Shown here one piece after another: positions 33,692 through 44,653 of a stretch of 64,000 bases of DNA (position 1 is its first letter; each line of letters opens with the position of its first letter). The notes beneath the pieces were generated by a model. That model saw only the letters and a list, made by a program, of their open reading frames with translations. It was not told the DNA's origin and searched no databases. The position numbers and the translations under genes were made by a program. This stretch comes from Argyresthia goedartella (lineage: Eukaryota > Arthropoda > Insecta > Lepidoptera > Argyresthiidae): NCBI GenBank assembly GCA_949825045.1, contig OX463814.1, forward strand, positions 29,902,383-29,966,382. The letters are read 5' to 3'.

Positions 33692-34081
33692 CCGGTCAAG
33701 TGCGAGTCTAACTCGCGCACGAAGGGTTCTGTACCACCGTACAATGGTAGGGATGGTGTGGAGTGAATAGTTTGGATTTTACATAGAAAAATATTGTTTT
33801 CAAAGTTATTGGTGCAGTTACTTTCACACTCCATGCACGTAACCAGGTGCATTCATAAGTTTGTATGTGGTATTGAAAGAATTGTTGCATGGGAGCCCCC
33901 TCAAATATTTATTTTCTTCTGTTTTTTTAGTATTTGTTGTTATAGCGTAAAAATTTTATCTGTCTAACTATCGCGGTTTATGAGATACAGCCTGGTGACA
34001 GACCGACGGTCTAACGGACGGACGGACAGCGGAGGCTTAGTAATAGGGTCCCGTTTGGCACCCTTTGGGTACGGAACCCTA
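33692..34081 (+). repeat. Moth SINE copy 4 (complete)
   Basis: Runs from 'accggtcaagtgcgagtc' to 'gggtacggaaccctaa', with a small deletion after 'ttgttatagcg'. It sits between inverted pieces of another repeat (33603-33640 and 34110-34280). Confidence 0.85.
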
Positions 34082-34084
34082 ACA

Positions 34085-34320
34085 ACCACCATTGCTCCAA
34101 GATTCGGCTGCATATATTTCCAACTAGCCCCTATAATTTCAATTAGCCCCGTTTTACTTAATTAATTATACTTATTAAAGTCATAAGGGTGACTTGAAGG
34201 GTGAACCCTAAAAACCACCATTGCTACAAGATTCGGCTGCATATATTTCCAATTAGCCCCTATAATTCCAATTAGCCCCGTTTTACTTAATTAATTATAC
34301 TTATTAAAGTCACCCTTATA
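34085..34320 (+). repeat. Tandem duplication, 129-bp period
   Basis: 'accaccattgct-caagattc' at 34085 recurs at 34214, and both copies run through 'ctagcccctataatt' (or 'ttagcc...') and 'ccccgttttacttaattaat' to 'attaaagtca'. Only a few bases differ, so the duplication is fairly young. Confidence 0.8.
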
Positions 34321-34925
34321 TCTCTACTCTACACGCAAAGAAAAAGGCGCCATCTCTACCTCCCAGAGATGGCAGCCCCATCTGGAAATCATCTATGCAT
34401 TGAGTATTCCTCTCACGAGCGAACGGTTCCGGGGCACGCGGCGGGCGTCTGGCGCACAGTGCCACATCCACACAAGTGTCGCATCCTTCATTCTGAGAAT
34501 AGTCTGTCTGCGAAGAAATCTATGTAGATGTGATTTAGATCGAACACTGTGATAGAAACGGGGCGGAGGTGGATATAGGATCCTGGTTAGACACAGATCG
34601 AGAGCCTCGAAGATATAGGTCGGTACCTACGTGACTATAGGTATCACCTTTAATCAAATATGTAGGATATCTCAATTCAACATGTATCTGGGTATTACTA
34701 AAGAAAAGAAATGTTATGGCCAGAATGGGATCTTGTGAGTCTCGGGAAGGTGTTTGCTCCAATTCTGTAAAAAATTACATAGGTATAAGGCTGGAGGTTT
34801 CTAGTCGCCTCTTTGCCTCCAGCATCTAAAACATTGAGGTTACGGAATTCAAATTGAGTTCTATATTTCCCTATACCATAAATGATATGTGTTAGTTTAA
34901 GATTTGACATTCTCCAAGTATAACC
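34321..34925. other. Unassigned stretch
   Basis: No supported gene. The last part is probably the 3' UTR of the LINE tail at 34930. Confidence 0.45.
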
Positions 34926-34986
34926 TATGTGTTTCTTATGGAAATAAACTCTTTTTGAATTTTGAATTTTTGAATTTTGGAAATAA
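34926..34986 (+). repeat. LINE 3' tail (TTTTGAA)n
   Basis: 'atggaaataaactctttttg' is followed by repeated 'aattttgaa' words. This matches the way D1 and other non-LTR elements in this window end. The corresponding coding part is not present upstream. Confidence 0.45.
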
Positions 34987-35764
34987 AGCAATACGGAGTT
35001 TACTGAAATATCCCTAATAGATTACTTTGTAGGCCTTTAAGGCGACGTTCTTGCAAATCACGGGGCATGTGCATTATATTTGAGCTTACGCTTTGAGCCT
35101 GGTAACAATTGTGCATAGAGTGCTTGACGTAGGCATTACATATCATATCATTACAATGTTATAAGAGAAATCATGAACATGGTCATTTCAAGTGATTTTA
35201 CCGCCTTACGATTCAGGGCGGTAAGAAATACTTGCGTTCACCAAAGTCACACGTTACGCCAATTTAGTTGGCCTCTGAATGCTGCCTGCAGGGGGTAGTG
35301 GTGCATAGGAACAAGAGAGATGAATTAATGCTTGGGCGAGAGAGAGAGGAGGCAGCAGGCTCAAAGGCCAAGAAACCTGGCGCGGGCTGTACTCTCATTT
35401 AGTGAGATTGTAATTGTAACATAACCTATAATCGTGGTTAATCACAACTGTCGGGTACTGCGAAGCGTCCTTAAATTAACTTGCCGATACTTATCACGTC
35501 TACTCTGTAATTATCGTCGACATTCGTCATGCAAACACCCCTTTCCGCGGTAAGGGTTCAGCTCAGGTCATTGTGTATTCATATCACAATATCGCCTCAA
35601 GTGCGCCTGCCGTCTATTTGCTGAGGTGTCTAGGAATGTACCTGTATCATAGGAAGCTACTGCGATATATATGTATAGAGGGTACTGACTGATGAATCGT
35701 ATTAATTACAATACGGCTCTGCGATCATGCATGTATCTATTGTAATATCAAGTTATAAGAATAA
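34987..35764. other. Unassigned stretch
   Basis: No gene recognised. A short hairpin 'accgcctta...gggcggt' lies at about 35199-35222. Confidence 0.45.
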
Positions 35765-36045
35765 GTAGAGCTAATGTACGAGTAGGTATAGGTGTAAATG
35801 TAGATGTGAATAGTTTCGCACAATGTACTGATTGCATAAACATAAACATTCACATACAGGCACATACATTGCTTCTGGCCCCACTCTTGGATACCCTGTG
35901 TCGTGGGAACCAGAAACAGCGACGTCACACACATGTAAACATCCAAGACCTGGGGGTTTTTTTCTTTACCCCCAGCCGGGGATTGAACCCGGGACCTCTC
36001 GCATGGTAAGCAGAGCCACAACCGCTGCGCCACAGAGGTCGTCAA
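35765..36045 (-). repeat. tRNA-derived SINE
   Basis: Minus strand, from the right: a tRNA-like head with 'tggcgcagcggttgtg' (A box) and 'cccgggttcaatccccgg' (B box region), about 70 bp at 35967-36038, followed by a unique body and an AT-rich, 'acatttacacctata'-containing end. The head is a diverged tRNA and no acceptor stem can be closed convincingly, so it is a SINE rather than a gene. Confidence 0.6.
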
Positions 36046-36254
36046 AAAATTGCTTGATAAACGATAGAATTTATTACAATAGTTTACGTTATTAGTGATG
36101 GATGACCTACTCATAAAACTAATGTAATATCTTCACAGTAAGTCATCCTAGTTAGATAAAAAATCAGCATAAAAATAAGAAAAATAATATTCTCAATGTA
36201 CTTTATTGTATACTAGATTCCGTCGATTGTAGTTTCAGTTTTTGGAGTTGTTTT

Positions 36255-36345
36255 AAATTGACAGACGTGTGGGCTTACAAAGTAATTGGTGCGGCTACTT
36301 TCATACTTCGTGTACGCGGTATTGAAAGAAAATGCAGTCGGGTTT
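36255..36345 (+). repeat. Moth SINE fragment
   Basis: 'ttacaaagtaattggtgcgg', 'ctactttcat' and 'gcggtattgaaagaa' match the centre of the moth SINE only. Confidence 0.55.
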
Positions 36346-36599
36346 GTTTTTTTAATACTTCCACTTTGTTGATCCAACTCTCGCAAGGTCTGCGAGTACG
36401 GCTCACAGAGCAACTAGTTGATACTGGCAGTAAATATTTTTATCATTATAATTTAATAATTAAACATTAAACATATGCAATAAAATGTCCAAATTATAGC
36501 CATGGTTTCTTTTTCATTATTCCTTAGAAAATAATAAGAACATAACATAGCGTCGGATTTTCCCAAACGAAGTTTAGTACCACAATTATATCCGTGGTT

Positions 36600-37131
36600 A
36601 GGTTAGTTGAGGGTAGGGTTATACCTCCATATTATATAGTTATTACCCCCTTTCTATTGTCCCGTTTCCGATTTCGATTTTCTACTTCTAAATATTTGAG
36701 AATTATCTGTAGAACAACTTGTGATATTGTGTCTATTCACCACATGAAATTCTAATCACCCTGATTTAATATTTATTTATTATTTTACAAGTGAAACGGG
36801 AAATAAAAAATAAAAAACCTTCTTTCTCATATGATTGATTTTCTAGTCTTGTTAAGCTAAGTTTATAGTACTTAATTAATATTTTAATTCTACTTTAAAG
36901 TAGAATTTTGGTTTTGTTAAATATGTTAACAAGATATTTTTAAATTGTATTTAGTTTTTAGCTGTTTATGTGAATGTTTTCAAGTGTATGTATACTTTGG
37001 ATGACAGTCTATTACTGAATGTTGAATTTCCAATTTTGTGTATATACTTTGGATGAGACTCTAGTGCTGAATGTTGAATTTCCAGTTTTTTGTATATTAA
37101 TAAGTGATTGTCATCTGTTTTACATACCTAA

Positions 37132-37174
<43 letters not shown>
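36600..37174 (+). repeat. AT-rich repeat with 57-bp duplication and (AAAT)n end
   Basis: 'tatactttggatga' through 'gaatgttgaatttcca' occurs twice, about 57 bp apart (about 36989 and 37045). The block ends in about eleven AAAT units at 37128-37174. It may be the 3' UTR of a LINE; no coding part is seen. Confidence 0.45.
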
Positions 37175-37285
37175 ATTGTTGTATCAAAGTTTACTCTTCT
37201 TCATTGATCAACGAAAAATACTATAATGCTGTGCAATTTGCAATAGGGCGTAAAAACTCTTTTAATTCCATCTGGTCTCTGTTCC

Positions 37286-38075
37286 TACAAAGGACATTGT
37301 CCATTTTCGGCTAAGCGTGGACAGAATGTACGAGGTAATACGAGATAACCACTGATTATAAATAATTCCATTACGAATATTTTCGATTATCTAGTTGTGT
37401 AAATCGATAGTTAAAACTTAAAGGGAATTTATGTGAAACACAGTCTTTAATCAGTCGACCGGATGACATTTTATTTTCGGTATTGCCATGTAAAAAACTT
37501 AATAAATCACCAATTACACATAAATCACTTTGTGGTCTCTAAAGTAGCACTTTTAGTACCAATTTTTCTTTCACATAAATAAAGTACATCAATGCAAATG
37601 CATTAATACAATACATGCGCGATTCGTCGCATTTAATCGTTGTTCAAATTGACAAAAAAAAACTCGATTTGTGGGTAAACTACTTATTCATGGCAATACT
37701 AGACAAAAATAAAAATAAACAATTGTCAGCGGCGCTCAGGTCACTCACGCCACAGAACACAATAAAAACCTTTCGTTCTGTGTTTGCCGTTTCGATAATT
37801 CGTGAATATGTTTGTTTTCTACTTTGGCTTGTTATAATGGACCCCGATTCCGCGTTTGTTGATGTGTTATTGTTATTGAAATGTTATTTTATTTGAACAT
37901 AACCTCTCAGTAGACATACAGGAAAAACTCACGACACAGGCATATTGACACAAAATAATTACTGTTATTGGTTTCTTACCAACCTGTACTACAAAACCTA
38001 ATAGTTAGTTTTGATTCAAATGTCTGTTCACGTTTAGCCGAAACGCCCATACAAAGTGGACAATGTCCTTTGTGT
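37286..38075. repeat. Large imperfect inverted repeat
   Basis: 'aaaggacattgtccattttc' and 'cggctaagcgtggacag' (37291-37325) are inverted at 38022-38072. Weaker pairing is visible further inside ('ggtattgccatg' near 37480 against 'catggcaatac' near 37689). It could be a terminal inverted repeat pair of a DNA transposon. Confidence 0.45.
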
Positions 38076-38261
38076 AATTGCATTTTGCAATTTCTTACTT
38101 TTCTTTTTCGGGGTTGCTTGGTCCACACACGAAAGCGCCTTTGCGACAATCTGATTTGTGTTGACTTGTTGCTTAATAAGTTCGCGAACAGTCGCATAAA
38201 GACCAAGACGCCTGTTATTCAGAAACAGATCCACCGCCTGTGCCAGCCTTCCACATTATTT
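38034..38261 (-). pseudogene. Possible Mutator-like transposase remnant
   Basis: Reading down from 38261, one frame gives 'NNVEGWHRRWICF' and a second frame gives a Lys-rich helix-like segment of about 65 residues. The 'NNVE-WH' signature followed by a basic helical tail is what I associate with MULE/FLYWCH-type proteins in insects. The match is short and frameshifted, so this is a weak call. Confidence 0.3.
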
Positions 38262-39526
38262 TGAGGTCGCAGTAACCCTAGTTGGTTATTTTGGTGGACT
38301 GACCAAAAGTGGGGTGGTAATAAATGTGGTGATCTGGTAATTGTAAATCAAAGCTTCATGTAAAACCTTGATATTTTTTTTAGTACAAAAAATATTATTC
38401 GCTCACCATCACCAAACGATAGATCACGAGCCAAATATGTTTCACCAGCAGTTGTCTTATGATCATCTGGAAAGTCAATTTCGCCCAAAGTGGATGGTTC
38501 CTTTGGCTTGTCCTTAGCGCGAGCACGTTTGACAATTTGTCTTAACGCGTTTTTATTACTTATATTTTAGAGCATGCACTAGTGCTGGGTACTTCTTATA
38601 AGTGCTTATTGATAAGTTGCGTATAACTGCTCGTCAACGCAAGCTGTTTGAGGTTGTTCGTTAATTTAATCGCATCTATTTTGTTAGTTGGCGGTGTATG
38701 AGAATGTTCAGTCATTTCTTTGATTACATTGTGCACACCGGAATTAGCTGTTGATGTTGCTAATGTGCTCGAACAAAACTTATCTTCTTTTTGATTACAA
38801 CACCAATAACGTTTATTATTCACTTTAATTCACGTTTAAATAAAAACAATATCCACCACAAATTATTACCTAACTCTTTTCCGCGATTAGATTTTGCCAC
38901 TACTATTGACGCCGACATGTTTCTGACTGCATTAGCTTTGTTTTATTTGAGGTACTATCAGTAGCAGAAGTGTAAGTCCACTTTAAAACGTATTTCCCTT
39001 GCAGCTAGCATGTGACGGTAAACCCTTGCTTTTGTTAAAGTTTTTGTCGAATTTCAAAAACCATTCAAATACCATTTGTTTTATGACTTTTAAGTGTTGG
39101 GCTGCATTGGAAAAGAACCCTTACGGTAGTCTTCCACAACTGCTGGTGATGGTACCCACCTAGAAATTATTTCGTGGGTATTTGAAAAAAAAGTTTGGTT
39201 TTTATGTTCTTTCGAGGCAACAAGCCATCGATGAAGTGTACTGTCGAGGCAAAGATTCTTCGAGGTAGAAACCCTTCGAGGTGCTGATATTTCAAAGTAA
39301 TGAATGACCCACCGACAAAACGTACCATCGAGGTAGGAACATCGAGGTATCAAGAATCGAGCTATCGTCATTCGAAGTTGAGTACGAGACCCAGAGTGAT
39401 GTCAACAGTAATGACGACTCAACCGGGCAACAAACGCCAACCGCAGGTCTGTCTTGTCGCTTTCGTCAGGCCAATGTGGGCCAATGTCATCGCCCATTGA
39501 AAACTACCTACTCTTCCCTCAGTTAT
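38262..39526. other. Unassigned stretch; 15-bp TCGAGG motif cluster
   Basis: No gene. 'ggtaataaatgtggtgat' (38319) and 'ccaccacaaattattacc' (38853) are inverted and may mark another MITE. At 39205-39365 the word 'tcgagg' recurs about six times, often 15-16 bp apart. The last 5 bases (39522-39526, gttat) are the target duplication of the BEL element. Confidence 0.4.
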
Positions 39527-39982
39527 TGTTCAGGCTTCTCAGCACCTAATGACCTCGTAGGGGCCCATCAGCTACGAGGTAGCGTAACGATCAGTTGCCG
39601 AGAAGTGTGAACGTCGGCGATTCACCGAGCTGAAGTAATTGGGGTCGATCTAACCTGGTCTGTGCTTCGGTCCCGTCAACCTCCTGTCTCTCTGCAAGGC
39701 CCGGGTGCACCCTAGGCTCTTCTTGGTAGACAGGTTCTTCAGCCAACCTCCTATGACTGGCGGCAGCTTCAATGAGCACAGTGTTCCAAGACAGGTTATG
39801 TTACGTGGGAAAAACCAATCGGCCACGAAAATGCGAACTTTATCTGGTTCGGGGAACAACAACACACTCAGCTATATAGACAATTCTGAGGGAAACCCGA
39901 ATACATTCCAGATGGACTGCGATTTAATTTCAATACCCTAACCAAAACGCGTTTACTTGCGAGGGCTTTCGTCTGTCAGTTG
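39527..39982 (-). repeat. BEL 3' LTR, distal part
   Basis: This is near-identical to 51649-52104, including 'ctcgtaggggcccatcagct', with a few small differences. It is interrupted at 39982 by the Gypsy element; the remainder is at 47807-47895. Confidence 0.92.
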
Positions 39983-41383
39983 TGTGACGTCCCTACTTGG
40001 AGAGGAATAAAAAGATTCCAAATAGGTAGCCAACAAGAAATTTTATTTAACGTGGGTTCTCCAAATGTAGTCTGACCCTGGTTACGCAGCAACGAATCTT
40101 CCCTGCGGGTTTTGCCGTAGTCGGAGTGCCGCTGACGTCGGAGAAGTAACGGTCCGAATGCAGCCGGAGCAGGGAAGCAGGTTAGCCCGAAGCGGTGTCA
40201 GGAACCGGGAAACCGTAGGGTAGCGAGGAAAAGCGGTGATCCCGAAGAGGGTGCCAGGGACCGGGAAACCGTAGGGTAGCGAGGAAAAGCGGTGATCCCG
40301 AAGAGGTGCCAGGAACCCCGAACTGGAATTCGAAACCGTTCCTCCTTTAACATCTGTTACTGCACTCCGTCCGAATGCTCCACCCGCCAAGAAAAGAATA
40401 GTGTTGTCGTGGTGGTAACAATCAGAACGGAGTTACATATACAAAGGAAAATACAGTGCTAGGAATAAAAACAAGCAAGCATTCATATTTGTTATCGGCA
40501 GACCCCACTGGGACATCTTACAAATAATCGGACATTCTACAAAATGTCCAAATGTGCAATCTGCCGGTAACATTAATTATTTCTATATATGAAAAAAGGA
40601 TATTTATTTGTTTATCGGCAGACCTCACTTGGGACATTATGCAAACAATCCGGACATTTTATGAAATGCCAAATATGAAATCTGCCGGTAACAATCAACA
40701 ATTTACACACAAAAAGGTAGCTAGTATAATTAGTAAGCTGAACATATTTTCCAGACATTCTATAAGAAGCCAAGACACACTAACGCGTGTTCTAAAAGCG
40801 GGTAGCAATTTGCGTTACAATGCGATGTGAATATCGCGAAATAATAATTAGCGAGTCTAAAAGGAATAAAACGCAACAAGCGAATAAATGAAATGAGATG
40901 ATCTGGACACAAATGAGTAAGCCCGAAGTACCTAACGGTAAGATGATTTTAAAACAGTATCTTTCACCACTCACCTCAATCGGGGTTAATATGAAGCACA
41001 GACAAAACTAAAACGTAACTACTAGTAGTACGTTATGATTAAACGTAAGTAATTACTGTTTAGAGTCGTTCGTCGGCGTACGGTAAAAAGGGGACCGTTA
41101 CAGAGCGCCAGTAGGACGGACGTGCGTATAGTGCTGAGTGAGTTTTCGGAATGACGCCGGCGCCGCAAAGTCAAGTTGCGGTCATGGCTAGTTAGTTTAA
41201 AACGGGGCCAATCATAGCAGAGCGAGTGAGTTGTCAACAGTGGAATGTTGCTAGTACAGCGCGTGAAAATTAATACTGTGATTACTAGCCTCATTTGGTA
41301 GTTTTATTAAGAGAATTACTACTTAAATTTAAAATAAGACAGTTAATGATAGAGTGAAGACAACGGTAACTTACAACGTTACA
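39983..41383 (-). repeat. Gypsy 3' LTR
   Basis: Begins 'tgtgacgtccctacttgg' and ends 'caacgttaca' on the plus strand. Internally it holds a 56-bp tandem duplication (40201-40312) and two iterated units bounded by 'tcggcaga' and 'tctgccgg' (40494-40573 and 40615-40693). Confidence 0.93.
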
Positions 41384-41400
41384 ATACCCCCTCGCCCAGT
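41384..41400 (-). promoter_or_regulatory. Gypsy polypurine tract
   Basis: On the minus strand 'gggcgagggggtat' sits directly upstream of the 3' LTR, the expected position for the plus-strand primer. Confidence 0.6.
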
Positions 41401-41451
41401 AAAGGGTTTTCATACGTAATGAAATCCAAACCTAATTCTAAATATTCTTAA

Positions 41452-42280
41452 CTAGTTTAGATCCTTAACATGCCAGGTGCCTAAGTCCTTTCCCGTCATA
41501 TCCTCTAAAATGTATACCAAGGGTGATTTCTTAGCGGAGACGCGACATTTGGTATATTTGGGCGCTAACTTTTTACTAAAGTACTTGTCTTTATCACTCA
41601 AGACATAAGCACGTTTTAGGACAATGTCGCCTACGCTGAATTCTGCCTCTTTCCGCCTAAGATTATAGTGCGCCGTATTTTTTTTATGTGCGTGCCAAAG
41701 AGATGCCTGTACCTTATCAAAATATTTTGACAGGTGACCCAGATTTTCAGCGTAAATGTCGCGTGGCTGAAATAGTAGTTCCTCACCCAGATCGTTATCT
41801 GTATAATGAGAACCACAAGTAACCGTTTCTCGTCCGTACACGAGGAACGATGGAGTGTAGCCAGTTGCTTCATTGACGGAGTTGTTAATGGCATACTGTA
41901 TTTTGGGAATATTAGTGTCCCAGGTTCTGTGGTCATTGTCCACGTAGGTGGAAATACATGTAACTATTGTTTGTTATAGCGCTCGACAGTGTTTACTTGC
42001 GGAGTATATCTCGGAGAGAAGAATACGTTAGGTATCTTGTATTTCTTAAAGAGGGTATTTGTTACCGAGCTAATAAACTGGGTACCATTGTCAAGGAAAT
42101 ATTGTCTGTGGGTTTCCGTGGACCAGAAACACAGAGTCCTCCAGAGCCTTGACGACAGCTTCCGAAGTAGCGCGTCGCATGGGAAAAATAAGGCATTATT
42201 TTGAGAAGCAACATGTTACGACCAAAATATAACTATCTGCTTTCGACTGACCGGAAGTGGACCTATGAAATCAATGGATA
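41452..42280 (-). pseudogene. Gypsy integrase core and C-terminus, frameshifted
   Basis: The catalytic core lies in fragments: 'ISIDFIGPLPVS' (about 42265) holds the first Asp. 'DNGTQF' and, further on, 'PQVNTVERYNK' (about 42090-41970) hold the second Asp and the Glu. At least two frame changes and stops occur between 42280 and 41943. From 41943 to 41452 an open 163-codon frame gives the integrase C-terminus, ending 'GTWHVKDLN'. As it stands the copy could not make an integrase. Confidence 0.75.
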
Positions 42281-44653
42281 TCATTTGAAACGGCCGTGAG
42301 CATTGTTTAGGTCGACCCATCGTACCAGCGTCGGATGGTTTTGTGGTTTGTAAGTGAGACATTTTGAACAAGAACCAACAAAACGTACGACGTCTTGGTG
42401 CATGCCCGGCCAGTAGTATCGAAGAAGTAAGCGTCGATAGGTCTTGAAAATACCCAAGTGAGCAGCAGTAGGGTCAGCATGATTCTCCTCTATGACGCTG
42501 TCACGCAATTCTTTCGGCACCACTTCCTTCCAGGAAAACTCCGAAATCATTTCGCACTTATTTTTGGAGTGGCGATAGAGAGCACCACCTTCGATCAAGT
42601 AGTTAGGAAAGAGGTTCGGCTTTTCTAAACAACCGTTATAAATGTTTTTGTACCATGTGTCAGTAGTAGTCAAATTAGAGTTGACCGTACTGATAGAAGC
42701 ACATGGGAAAGCACGAGATAGTGCATCTGGAATGACATTATCGACCCCACGACGATGTTTAAGTTCGAAATTAAAGGCAGACAACCTCACACACCAGCGT
42801 GCTAGTCTTCCGGTAGGGTTGTCCAGTGACAAGAACCATTTGAGCGCGGAGTGGTCGGTGTAAACGGTAAAGGTTTTTCCGTTTTCCAAGTAACACCGCC
42901 AGTGTTCTAGAGCGGTTAAAACTGCTAGCGTCTCCCTCTCGGTTATACTGTAGTTCTTCTCAGATCCCGACAACGACCTACTCATGTATGCAATCGGATG
43001 TTCTTTACCATCAATCGTTTGTGTGAGCATGGCACCAATCCCAAAATTGCTCGCATCAGTGTGTACTTCGAACGGTAAATCGTAATTGGGACAAGAGAGA
43101 ACCGGGGCTGATACAAGACACTCTTTTAGCTTATTAAAAGCATCATCAGCTTCAGTTGTCCACTGAAACTTGGGTGCGTTCTTCTTACTTGAAGTCAGCT
43201 GGTTGAGTGGTCCGGCAATAGTGCTAAAGTTGGGGACGAAACGGCGGTACCACGTGGCTGTTCCAAGGAAGCGTTTAAGATCTTTTTTTTTTGTGGGTGT
43301 TGGGAAATTAAGGATAGCCTCGACTTTTTCAGGATCAGTGCGAAGGCCATGCGCATCCACAACATAACCCAAGTACTTCAACTCATTTCTGAAGAACTTG
43401 CATTTTTCAAGGTTGATGGATAAGTTCGCTTGTTTTAATTTATGCAGCACGCCTAGTAGTAAGGACACGTGTTCCTCAAAGCTGCTGCTGATGATAATAA
43501 TATCATCTAAATATGCGAACGCCTTTAGATCAAAATTCCCGAACAGAAGATCGACAAGCCTTTGTTGAGTGGCAGGGGCATTGGTGAGACCGAAAGCAGT
43601 GGTCTTAAAACGGAGAGTTCCTCTGCCTGGAACATAGAATGCAGTTTTGTCTTGATCTTCTGGAGCTATTGGAATTTGCCAGAACGCTTTCGACAAATCT
43701 ACGCTAGATAAGAATTTTGCATCGCGTAGGTTGTCTAATATTTCAGTTATATAGGGTAGGTTATATGCGTCCTTTTTTGTGACCGAATTCAGTTTACGGC
43801 TGTCGAGGCAAAAGCGAGGTTGTCCATTCTTTTTATAGACAATGAGGACAGGGGACGACCAAGCGCTCTCGCAAGGTTCAACTACATCTAACGCTAGCAT
43901 TTCGTCGACTTGCTCTACCAAAATTCGCTGCTTCTCAGGTGACATTCGATAGTAACGTTGTCTTATAGGTTGAGAGTCACCAGTATCGATATGGTGAGTT
44001 ATAAGACTAGTTCTACCAAGGCCCATACTGTCAGTGGAGATTTCCTGGAATTGACTGACAATTGAATCGGCTGTGGACTTTTGTGAATCAGAGAGATTAT
44101 CGTAAGACTGTATAAAAGTCTCATTTTTGTCGATACTTATTTCTGCCAAAGAAGAGTTGGACAAGGTGATGCTACCTAAGTATTTGGGACAAATATTGAA
44201 AATCCGCCAAAAGTCAATGCCTAGGATAAGTGGGCTGTCCACATTTGGTAACACGTAACCCTTAATAATGTGGAATTGTTCTTCAAAGTGAATGGGAAGA
44301 TTGATGTAGCCAATACTTTGAAGGGACTGGCCTCCAGCAGCAGTCACGGAGATACAATCATCGGTAAATACTTTTAGACCATGGTCCGACAATAATTTAT
44401 GAGAATCATTGCCGAGAATAGTGACAGCAGATCCAGAATCGAGTAGACCAGAAGCAGGGATGTCCCCGATTCTAACGGAAATATAGGGTCTACTGTCCTT
44501 TGTTGGTTTACTATCCAGAATTGAGGCGACTCTGAAACTAGAGAAGAAGTTTCTAAGGGTTTGTAGCCATTTTTCAAAATCTACTCTATCGAAATGACCC
44601 TTAGAACCGTCCCAATTCTGGCTAATTAGTTTTTTTGAACGGTAGGAGTACAT
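42281..44653 (-). CDS. Gypsy pol: protease, RT, RNase H, integrase zinc finger (790 codons)
   Basis: Domains in order: aspartic protease with 'LLDSGSAVTIL' (DSG at 72-74), RT (about 245-430, 'SSPVLIVYKK', 'DLSKAFWQIPI', 'FGLTNAPA', 'YLDD' at 381-384), RNase H (about 525-660, 'HTDASNFGIG', 'TERETLAVL', 'YTDHSALKWF') and the HHCC zinc finger of integrase near the end. The frame then stops in the middle of integrase. Pol overlaps the end of gag by about 28 bp and is in the -1 frame, so ribosomal frameshifting is likely. RT and RNase H catalytic residues look intact. Confidence 0.93.
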   Translation of the reverse strand: MYSYRSKKLISQNWDGSKGHFDRVDFEKWLQTLRNFFSSFRVASILDSKPTKDSRPYISVRIGDIPASGLLDSGSAVTILGNDSHKLLSDHGLKVFTDDCISVTAAGGQSLQSIGYINLPIHFEEQFHIIKGYVLPNVDSPLILGIDFWRIFNICPKYLGSITLSNSSLAEISIDKNETFIQSYDNLSDSQKSTADSIVSQFQEISTDSMGLGRTSLITHHIDTGDSQPIRQRYYRMSPEKQRILVEQVDEMLALDVVEPCESAWSSPVLIVYKKNGQPRFCLDSRKLNSVTKKDAYNLPYITEILDNLRDAKFLSSVDLSKAFWQIPIAPEDQDKTAFYVPGRGTLRFKTTAFGLTNAPATQQRLVDLLFGNFDLKAFAYLDDIIIISSSFEEHVSLLLGVLHKLKQANLSINLEKCKFFRNELKYLGYVVDAHGLRTDPEKVEAILNFPTPTKKKDLKRFLGTATWYRRFVPNFSTIAGPLNQLTSSKKNAPKFQWTTEADDAFNKLKECLVSAPVLSCPNYDLPFEVHTDASNFGIGAMLTQTIDGKEHPIAYMSRSLSGSEKNYSITERETLAVLTALEHWRCYLENGKTFTVYTDHSALKWFLSLDNPTGRLARWCVRLSAFNFELKHRRGVDNVIPDALSRAFPCASISTVNSNLTTTDTWYKNIYNGCLEKPNLFPNYLIEGGALYRHSKNKCEMISEFSWKEVVPKELRDSVIEENHADPTAAHLGIFKTYRRLLLRYYWPGMHQDVVRFVGSCSKCLTYKPQNHPTLVRWVDLNNAHGRFK

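Noticed and set aside
35967..36038. tRNA gene
   Set aside because: A and B boxes are present but the stems are not convincing and a SINE body follows.
37128..37174. CRISPR-like or satellite array
   Set aside because: It is a simple AAAT microsatellite at a repeat end.
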